From Saprospiraceae bacterium (GTDB lineage Bacteria > Bacteroidota > Bacteroidia > Chitinophagales > Saprospiraceae), in contig WGBN01000066.1 in the NCBI GenBank assembly GCA_015494245.1, positions 1 through 10,810 on the forward strand: a stretch of 10,810 nt of DNA, written 5' to 3'. Numbering within the stretch: the first letter of the stretch is position 1; each line of letters begins with the position of its first letter. A model generated the notes under the pieces. That model was not told where the DNA came from. It was given only the letters and a program-made list of their open reading frames with translations, and made no database searches. The position numbers and the translations under genes are program-made. This document shows, in pieces, positions 6,573-10,810 of this stretch.

Positions 6573-6768
6573 GGGAGCTGATTTGTACCCATACGAGGCA
6601 AGGCCTGAGGCAAGGGGGCAGCCCCCTTATCTATACCTTGGCATCCTATGAGTAATGAACAATGTATAGCTTTTGGTCAGGCTCAAATGCCTTGAGCCTT
6701 GAGGTAACATGGATATCCTTTTCAAAACCGGCCTGAAAGTTGCACAGGGCAGGTTCTTAATCGGCCCG
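6573..6768 (-). promoter_or_regulatory. Structured 5' leader of lrp with small ORF
   Basis: Between the predicted promoter and the lrp start there are two hairpins: AGGCTCAA (6679-6686) with TTGAGCCT (6692-6699), and AAGGGGGC (6612-6619) with GCCCCCTT (6621-6628). A 9-bp direct repeat GAGGCAAGG occurs at 6595-6603 and 6607-6615. A 27-codon reading frame runs 6710-6627 (minus), starting after an AAGGA-TATCC-ATG context and stopping at the edge of the second hairpin. Whether it is translated is unknown. These elements could form a leader that controls lrp, or simply be repeats. Confidence 0.35.
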
Positions 6769-6776
6769 CAAAGATA
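6769..6776 (-). promoter_or_regulatory. Bacteroidota-type -7 box for lrp
   Basis: The minus strand reads TATCTTTG followed by CGGGCC, an exact TAnnTTTG match in the gap between glutamate dehydrogenase and lrp. An A-rich tract lies just upstream. No clear TTG at -33 was found. Confidence 0.5.
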
Positions 6777-6803
6777 CTGCTTTTTTTGAAAAATGGTAGG
6801 GAA

Positions 6804-6839
6804 TTTTGCAGAAATGTGCCGGAGCACATTTCTGCAAAA
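6804..6839 (-). other. Perfect 36-nt palindrome after the dehydrogenase gene (possible 3' end signal)
   Basis: TTTTGCAGAAATGTGC (6804-6819) is perfectly complementary to GCACATTTCTGCAAAA (6824-6839) around the 4-nt loop CGGA. It begins 8 bp after the dehydrogenase stop on the minus strand. There is no T run after the stem on either strand, so it is not a canonical intrinsic terminator. A transcript 3' end or mRNA-stabilising hairpin is the simplest reading; a protein-binding site is also possible. Confidence 0.85.
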
Positions 6840-6847
6840 ACAATGCA

Positions 6848-8278
6848 TCAGGGGAAGATGCCCATAGCGAGGTAATCGTTTCCGATTTTCTCGATGGCTG
6901 TGAAGAAGGCAGCTGTGCGCAGGTCATGGATTTTTTTCTTGCGTTTCATGGCTGCGCGGATGCTTTCGTAAGCGGTAATCATGGTTTCTTCCAGGCCGGA
7001 GCGCACCAGATCAATTTCATCGGCGCCGCGGGCTACGAAGATGCGTTCGGCTTTGCCCACTGTTTTGCCGGTCATGGTTTCAACCAGGTCAATGAGGCGG
7101 GCATAGGTGTTTTGGTTGAAGCGTTTGTCCATGCGGCCGAAGCGCATGTGCGAGAGGTTTTTCAGCCATTCGAAGTAAGAGACCGTTACACCGCCGGCAT
7201 TGAGGAATACATCGGGGATGATGAGCACGCCTTTTTTCAGAAGGATTCTTTCAGCTTCGGAGGTGATGGGGCCGTTGGCGGCTTCACCGATGATTTTGGC
7301 TTTGATGCGCGGGGCGTTCTCTTTGGTGATCTGGTTTTCCAGGGCTGCCGGTACGAGGATGTCGCAGGGCATTTCCAGCACTTTGTTGCGCTGTTTTTGC
7401 GGGAAGTTTTTGCAGCCTGGGAAGTTGAGGATGGAGCCCGTTTCTTTGCGGTGCTTGAGCAGGGCAAAAATATCTATGCCTTTGGGGTTGTAGATGGCGC
7501 CCTCGAATTCGGATACGCCTACGATGACTACATCGCCCTCTGCCTGGGAGATTTTGGCCGTGTAGGAACCCACATTTCCGAGACCCTGCACGATCATGGT
7601 TTTTCCGGCGATGCCGGGTGTGAGGCCGAGTTTTTTCATGTCGGGAGCGTACTCGGCAGCTTCGCGCAGGCCGTAGAAGACGCCGCGGCCGGTGGCCTCT
7701 TCGCGTCCGCGTATGCCGTTGAGGCTGACGGGCTTGCCCGTTACGCAACCTGCAGCGTTGATGTCGTCGTCGTTCAGAGCTCGGTAGGTGTCGTAGATCC
7801 AGGACATTTCGCGGCCGCCGGTGCCGTAATCGGGAGCGGGTACGTCAATGGCAGGGCCGATAAAGTTGCGGCGCACCAACTCCGTGGTGTAGCGGCGCGT
7901 AACTTTTTCCAATTGCTTTGGAGTGAAATCCCAGGGGTTGATGGTTACCCCTCCCTTGGCGCCGCCAAAGGGTACATCTACAATGGCACATTTCAGCGAC
8001 ATCAGCGTGGCGAGGGCCATGACCTCTTCCTGGTTGACGCGTTGGCTGTAGCGGATACCGCCCTTGGTGGGGAGGCGGTGGTGGCTGTGTTGTACGCGAT
8101 AGGCTTCAATGACGCGATAGTCATTGCCGATGCGTACGGGAAACTTCATTTTGTAAACGGCATTACAGACTTTGATTTGCTCCAGAAGCCCCGGATGCAA
8201 ACCCGTGTGTTGTGCTGCATTGTCAAAAAACTTGAGCACGCTTTCATAAAAGCTGCCGTTCTTTTGTGCTTTGCTCAT
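6848..8278 (-). CDS. Glu/Leu/Phe/Val dehydrogenase, most like glutamate dehydrogenase
   Basis: This 476-residue cytoplasmic enzyme should interconvert glutamate with 2-oxoglutarate and ammonia using NAD(P). The dimerisation/substrate domain has K72 in TKGGIRYS (substrate carboxylate), K96 in MSLK, and catalytic K108 in VPFGGAKGGV. The DVPAPDYGTGGREMSW segment (145-160) carries the conserved aspartate and resembles glutamate rather than leucine or phenylalanine dehydrogenases. The Rossmann cofactor domain starts with VQGLGNVGSYT (GLGNVG at 232-237), and GEAANGP plus PDVFLNAGGVTVSYFEW follow as in the family. NAD versus NADP preference cannot be read safely. It is a little longer than many members (about 420-450). 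It lies between the nucleoside phosphorylase (89 bp upstream) and an Lrp regulator. Confidence 0.93.
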   Translation of the reverse strand: MSKAQKNGSFYESVLKFFDNAAQHTGLHPGLLEQIKVCNAVYKMKFPVRIGNDYRVIEAYRVQHSHHRLPTKGGIRYSQRVNQEEVMALATLMSLKCAIVDVPFGGAKGGVTINPWDFTPKQLEKVTRRYTTELVRRNFIGPAIDVPAPDYGTGGREMSWIYDTYRALNDDDINAAGCVTGKPVSLNGIRGREEATGRGVFYGLREAAEYAPDMKKLGLTPGIAGKTMIVQGLGNVGSYTAKISQAEGDVVIVGVSEFEGAIYNPKGIDIFALLKHRKETGSILNFPGCKNFPQKQRNKVLEMPCDILVPAALENQITKENAPRIKAKIIGEAANGPITSEAERILLKKGVLIIPDVFLNAGGVTVSYFEWLKNLSHMRFGRMDKRFNQNTYARLIDLVETMTGKTVGKAERIFVARGADEIDLVRSGLEETMITAYESIRAAMKRKKKIHDLRTAAFFTAIEKIGNDYLAMGIFP

Positions 8279-8293
8279 GTGAAGAGTCTTTAG

Positions 8294-8326
8294 GTAAAAT
8301 AAAGAGTTTTTTTTGACGGCCCAAAA
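8294..8326 (-). promoter_or_regulatory. Possible promoter of the glutamate dehydrogenase gene
   Basis: On the minus strand TTTTGG (8326-8321) is followed after 19 bp by TATTTTAC (8301-8294), which matches TAnnTTTG at all but one fixed position. The spacing fits Bacteroidota promoters and the box lies 16 bp before the start codon. The region is AT-rich, so a chance match is quite possible. Confidence 0.35.
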
Positions 8327-8367
8327 GTCGCTTTTTTTTCCTTTTGTGCAAGTAAAATCACAAAAAA

Positions 8368-9246
8368 TTATTCGCCGATCTGTTCGATGCGCTCCAAAGC
8401 GTAGCGAATGAGGGCGTCTATGGCTCCGTGGTAGTCTTTGGTGAAGGTCCCACGGCGTCTGTTTGCCAGGATGAGGTTTAGCGAAAGCGGCTTGTGCCCC
8501 AGCATGCGGGCCAGGGTGTAAATGGCCGAGGTCTCCATTTCAAAATTGGTGATGCGCAGCCCGCGGTGTTCAAATTCGCGGACCTGCTCAAAGAAAGTAG
8601 CGGTGAGCAGGCTGTCAGCGCGCAGGCTCCTTCCCTGGGGTGCGTAAAAACCCGGGCTGGTCAAAGTGATGCCTCTGGCAGGGCTTCCCAACAGACGCAG
8701 CAAATCTTCATCGGCAGCAGCAGCATAAAAGTAGGGGAGGCCCGTTTCTTCGAATTCCTTCAAAAAAGCCGCCTCCAAAGCAGCATCCCGCACTGCCCGG
8801 CTCGCGGGATAAAAAGCAGCGAGGGAGTCCAGCCCCAGGCCATGGGTAGAAGCCACGATGGTGTCGGGCGCCAGCTCGTCCTGCAAACTGCCGGAGGTGC
8901 CCAGTCGGATGATGTGCAAAGAACGCAGCTCTTGTTTTAGCTGCCTTTCGGCAAATGAAATATTGACGAGTGCATCCAGCTCGTTGAGGACGATGTCAAT
9001 GTTGTCCGTGCCAATGCCGGTGGAAATGACGCTGATGCGCTTTTTACCCAGCCTGCCCGTATGCGTGAGAAACTCCCGTTTCTGCCCGCTGTACTCGAGC
9101 TCGTCAAAATAGCGCGATACCATAGGGACACGCCCGGGGTCTCCTACCGTAATCACTATGGGCGCCAGCTCTTCGGGCCGCAAGTTGAGGTGGTAAATGC
9201 GGCCTTCATCAGTGATGATCAATTCAGAAGCTTGTAATTGGGGCAT
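8368..9246 (-). CDS. Nucleoside phosphorylase, uridine phosphorylase-like
   Basis: This 292-residue protein belongs to the PNP/UDP phosphorylase (NP-I) family, which splits nucleosides with phosphate to give a base and ribose-1-phosphate in salvage. Visible motifs are the phosphate-binding GDPGR (35-39), STGIGTDN (75-82), RLGTSGSL (114-121) with the phosphate-contacting arginine and Gly-rich loop, FYAPQGR (200-206) which resembles the uridine-binding segment of uridine phosphorylases, and NFEMETSAIY (234-243) whose EMET contacts ribose. It is longer than E. coli uridine phosphorylase (about 253 residues), with an extra N-terminal stretch and insertions. The uridine assignment is therefore probable, not certain. 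A TATCTTTG promoter box lies 136 bp upstream, and it is divergent from the DUF1508 gene. Confidence 0.88.
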   Translation of the reverse strand: MPQLQASELIITDEGRIYHLNLRPEELAPIVITVGDPGRVPMVSRYFDELEYSGQKREFLTHTGRLGKKRISVISTGIGTDNIDIVLNELDALVNISFAERQLKQELRSLHIIRLGTSGSLQDELAPDTIVASTHGLGLDSLAAFYPASRAVRDAALEAAFLKEFEETGLPYFYAAAADEDLLRLLGSPARGITLTSPGFYAPQGRSLRADSLLTATFFEQVREFEHRGLRITNFEMETSAIYTLARMLGHKPLSLNLILANRRRGTFTKDYHGAIDALIRYALERIEQIGE

Positions 9247-9268
9247 GAGGTGTTTGTTTATTTAAGTG

Positions 9269-9281
9269 GGTCAATTTGACC
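9269..9281. promoter_or_regulatory. Palindrome GGTCAA-T-TTGACC, possible operator
   Basis: A perfect 6-bp-arm inverted repeat with a 1-bp centre lies 23 bp upstream of the nucleoside phosphorylase start, inside its predicted untranslated leader. The size and symmetry suit a dimeric repressor site, but no regulator is known from this sequence. Confidence 0.3.
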
Positions 9282-9307
9282 ATTCTAAAGAACGCGCGGG
9301 CGGCCCA

Positions 9308-9319
9308 CCCCTTCAGGGG
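9308..9319. repeat. GC-rich CCCCTTCAGGGG palindrome
   Basis: CCCC and GGGG flank TTCA, followed by CCGGGGG. I recall similar CCCCTTCAGGGG-type elements repeated in intergenic regions of Bacteroidota genomes, so this may be a single copy of a dispersed repeat. It lies in the 222-bp divergent gap between the phosphorylase and DUF1508 genes. Confidence 0.35.
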
Positions 9320-9381
9320 CCGGGGGCGCAAGAGGACTTATGATGGTTGGTTGACACTCAAAACTTAATGAAGTTTCCCCG

Positions 9382-9409
9382 CAAAGATACTTTTTTTAAT
9401 ACGTAACAA
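9382..9409 (-). promoter_or_regulatory. Promoter of the nucleoside phosphorylase gene
   Basis: The minus strand reads TTG (9409-9407), 17 bp, then TATCTTTG (9389-9382), an exact TAnnTTTG box. The spacer contains an A-tract. The transcript would carry a ~130-nt leader that includes the 9269-9281 palindrome. Confidence 0.55.
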
Positions 9410-9428
9410 CAGACTCCAAACTTTTACT

Positions 9429-9436
9429 TACCTTAG
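9429..9436 (+). promoter_or_regulatory. Possible -7 box for the DUF1508 gene
   Basis: TACCTTAG lies 32 bp before the DUF1508 start and fits TAnnTTTG except for one base. No -33 TTG is evident, so the call is weak. It would be back to back with the phosphorylase promoter. Confidence 0.25.
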
Positions 9437-9468
9437 CGCCGCAATTCTTTAACCTAAACGACACGACA

Positions 9469-9795
9469 ATGAAATTCGAATTGTTTCAGAGTGAGAAAAA
9501 CGGAAAGTACTATTTCAACCTGAAAGCCGCCAACGGCCAGGTGATTCTTTCCAGCCAGGGCTACGCCTCCAAATCCGGCGCCTTGAACGGTATTGAGTCC
9601 GTTAAGAAGAATGCTACGGATAAGGGCAACTTCGAAATCAAGGAAGCTGCCAATGGCAAAGTCTTTTTCAACCTCCTCGCCGCCAATAAGCAGGTTGTTG
9701 GAAAGAGCCAGATGTACGCTTCCAAGTCGGGTATGGAAAATGGCATCAAATCCGTGATGACCAATGCGCCCCAGGCAACTGTTGAAGAACTCTAA
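9469..9795 (+). CDS. DUF1508/UPF0339 (YegP-like) protein with two tandem repeats
   Basis: This 108-residue protein is two copies of the DUF1508 fold unit. Repeat 1 (about 1-50) runs FELFQSEKNGKYYFNLKAAN, then SSQGYASKSGALNGIESVKK. Repeat 2 (about 54-100) runs FEIKEAANGKVFFNLLAANK, then KSQMYASKSGMENGIKSVMT. The shared F-N-L-x-A-x-N and Q-x-YASKSG-x-x-NGI-x-SV signatures are typical of this family, whose function is unknown. The two-repeat length matches YegP-like members. No signal peptide or membrane segment is seen, so it is probably cytoplasmic. The upstream region has an A-rich/ACG context without a Shine-Dalgarno. No good terminator separates it from the rplS promoter 53 bp downstream. 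Confidence 0.9.
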   Translation: MKFELFQSEKNGKYYFNLKAANGQVILSSQGYASKSGALNGIESVKKNATDKGNFEIKEAANGKVFFNLLAANKQVVGKSQMYASKSGMENGIKSVMTNAPQATVEEL

Positions 9796-9847
9796 AGGGA
9801 AAAAATAAAAAGATGCTTTATTGTATAGGCATTTTGGAGAAAAGCCG

Positions 9848-9855
9848 TATCTTTG
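9848..9855 (+). promoter_or_regulatory. Bacteroidota-type -7 box for rplS
   Basis: TATCTTTG matches TAnnTTTG exactly and lies 112 bp before the rplS start. A TTG at 9821-9823 is 24 bp upstream, longer than the usual spacing. It indicates that rplS has its own promoter and a long leader. Confidence 0.55.
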
Positions 9856-9872
9856 CACCCGCTTAGCCGCAT

Positions 9873-9933
9873 AGAGCCTTCCCTGTGAAGGCTCTTTCCG
9901 GCTTGGTTCAGCACCTCTCGCCCCTTTGGAGAG
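9873..9933 (+). promoter_or_regulatory. Two-hairpin 5' leader of rplS, possible L19 autoregulatory element
   Basis: AGAGCCTTC (9873-9881) pairs perfectly with GAAGGCTCT (9887-9895) around a 5-nt loop. A second smaller stem, CTCTC (9915-9919) with GAGAG (9929-9933), follows before the start codon at 9960. Ribosomal protein genes are often controlled by the protein binding its own leader, and L19 leaders are known in other phyla; assignment here is inference. Confidence 0.4.
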
Positions 9934-9959
9934 CGATGTGCACCTCAAAAAAAGCTAAT

Positions 9960-10313
9960 ATGGACCCGATCAAATTTGTACAAGAACAAATGGCGCGCGA
10001 GATGAACTACCCCGAGTTTCGCGCAGGCGACAACATAGCCGTGAGCTATAAAATCGTCGAAGGCAACAAGGAACGCATCCAGGTCTTCCGGGGGGATGTC
10101 ATCCAGATTCGCGGAGAAGGCGCCACGCGTACCTTTACCGTGCGCAAGATGTCCGGCAACGTAGCCGTTGAGCGTATCTTCCCCTTTGCCTCTCCCGCCA
10201 TCGAAGAAATCAAGGTGCTGAAGCGCGGCAAAGTGCGCCGTGCCCGCCTCTACTACTTGCGCGATCGCGTAGGCAAAAAGGCCCGCATCAAAGAGCGCAA
10301 ACGCATCAAGTAA
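9960..10313 (+). CDS. rplS: 50S ribosomal protein L19
   Basis: This 117-residue protein is clearly bacterial L19 (bL19), a large-subunit protein at the interface with the 30S subunit. Conserved blocks are FRAGDNIAVSYKIVEGNKER (20-39), IQVFRGDVIQIRGEGATRTF (40-59), TVRKMSGNVAVERIFPF (60-76) and the basic C-terminus RGKVRRARLYYLRDRVGKKA (89-108) then RIKERKRIK. The ATG at 9960 gives the normal family length and follows an A-rich leader (CTCAAAAAAAGCTAAT); an in-frame GTG at 9885 would add 25 unrelated residues. It is not next to rpsP-rimM-trmD here, has its own promoter, and is followed by a strong terminator. Confidence 0.97.
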   Translation: MDPIKFVQEQMAREMNYPEFRAGDNIAVSYKIVEGNKERIQVFRGDVIQIRGEGATRTFTVRKMSGNVAVERIFPFASPAIEEIKVLKRGKVRRARLYYLRDRVGKKARIKERKRIK

Positions 10314-10315
10314 AC

Positions 10316-10350
10316 AAAAAGGAGTTGCCTTAGGCAACTCCTTTTTTATT
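10316..10350 (+). terminator. Intrinsic terminator of rplS
   Basis: GGAGTTGCC (10321-10329) pairs perfectly with GGCAACTCC (10333-10341) around TTA, and is followed by TTTTTTATTT. The 5' side is AAAAA, so it could also work on the minus strand. It begins 7 bp after the rplS stop. Confidence 0.93.
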
Positions 10351-10360
10351 TCCCTCAGTT

Positions 10361-10810
10361 ATGGAAAAAAATAAAAAATCCAACCTGGATGAACTCGATC
10401 GCAAGATCCTGGCCATCCTCATGAAAAATGCCAAGACGCCCTATGCCGAAATAGGCAAACAACTCTTCGTATCCGCCGGCACCATACACGTCCGCATGAA
10501 GAAAATGGAAAAAATGGGCATCATCAAAGGCCAGGTGCTACTCGTCGAGCCGGTCAAACTGGGCTTCGACATCTGCGCCTTCCTTGGCATCTACCTCGAG
10601 CGCAATTCCCTCTACGACGAAGTGGCCTCCCTCATCGAACAAATCCCCGAAGTCGTGGAAGCTCACTATACCACAGGAATCTACAGCATCTTCGTCAAAA
10701 TCATCTGTAAAGATACCCGCCACCTGCGCTCCGTGCTCCACGATAAAATCCAACGCATCCCCGGCATCCAACGCACGGAAACCTTTATCTCCCTCGAAGA
10801 GAGCATCAAT
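10361..10810 (+). CDS. Second Lrp/AsnC-family regulator (3' end cut off)
   Basis: The frame runs from the ATG at 10361 through 150 codons to the window edge without a stop. Residues ~9-55 form the helix-turn-helix (LDELDRKILAILMKNAKTPY, then IGKQLFVSAGTIHVRMKKME). Residues ~67-146 are the RAM domain (DICAFLGIYLERNS; EVVEAHYTTGIYSIFVKIIC). The family is usually 150-160 residues, so only a few codons are missing. It is a paralogue of the regulator at 6066-6572 but clearly diverged: SAGTIHVRMKKME versus SPAPTLERVKKLE in the recognition helix region, suggesting different targets. Only ~14 bp separate the rplS terminator T-run from its start, with no obvious promoter or Shine-Dalgarno between, so it may depend on read-through or a promoter inside rplS. 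Confidence 0.92.
   Translation, partial: MEKNKKSNLDELDRKILAILMKNAKTPYAEIGKQLFVSAGTIHVRMKKMEKMGIIKGQVLLVEPVKLGFDICAFLGIYLERNSLYDEVASLIEQIPEVVEAHYTTGIYSIFVKIICKDTRHLRSVLHDKIQRIPGIQRTETFISLEESIN

Noticed and set aside
6806..8293. Long plus-strand open frame covering the whole dehydrogenase gene
   Set aside because: It is antisense to a gene with full glutamate dehydrogenase motifs; its product is low-complexity (many F, G, A, V) with no recognisable domain, as expected from codon bias on the opposite strand.
8342..8365. TTTTGTG/CACAAAA hairpin after the nucleoside phosphorylase as a terminator
   Set aside because: The stem is only 7 AT-rich base pairs with a 10-nt loop and is followed on the minus strand by A residues, not T, so it is a poor terminator.

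Overview
The window looks like a chromosomal housekeeping region from a Bacteroidota bacterium. Evidence: a type IX secretion (T9SS) C-terminal sorting domain, a GldC homologue, a TonB-dependent receptor with a carboxypeptidase-regulatory-like N-terminal domain, A-rich rather than strong Shine-Dalgarno leaders, and several TATCTTTG boxes that match the Bacteroidota -7 promoter consensus TAnnTTTG. The fairly high GC content and the abundant GTCGAAGGG-type dispersed repeats would fit the Saprospiria lineage, but that placement is inference.

Layout. Positions 1-614 (+) hold the 3' end of a secreted T9SS cargo protein. It converges on a tRNA-Ser(CGA) gene (640-728, -). Positions 729-1048 are intergenic and repeat-rich: a hairpin in the tRNA leader, a degenerate CCCTGAGCG/GTCGAAGGG repeat, and a 22-bp tandem array whose units are each a small inverted repeat. 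A long minus-strand block follows. In order of transcription it contains a nucleoside phosphorylase (9246-8368), a glutamate dehydrogenase-type enzyme (8278-6848), an Lrp/AsnC regulator (6572-6066), a TraB/GumN-family protein (6006-5188), GldC (5114-4764), a lipid-exported or periplasmic N-acetylmuramoyl-L-alanine amidase with a LysM-like domain (4756-3419), and a TonB-dependent receptor (3385-1049). On the plus strand at the right end are a two-repeat DUF1508/YegP-like protein (9469-9795), ribosomal protein L19 (9960-10313) with a clear terminator, and the start of a second Lrp/AsnC regulator that runs off the window.

How the genes may work together. Spacings of 73, 7 and 33 bp suggest that TraB-like protein, gldC, amidase and TonB receptor are one envelope-oriented transcription unit; gldC and the T9SS cargo show that the organism has gliding/T9SS machinery. 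The phosphorylase, glutamate dehydrogenase and Lrp genes are plausible nucleoside/amino-acid metabolism neighbours, with their own predicted promoters and therefore probably separate transcripts.

Most genes are ordinary. The notable signals are at the DNA/RNA level: four copies of a dispersed repeat inside the amidase coding sequence, read in three different frames without breaking it; the 22-bp hairpin array; a perfect 16-bp-arm palindrome after the dehydrogenase gene; and structured 5' leaders before lrp and rplS. I see no defence system, transposase or convincing new multi-gene system.
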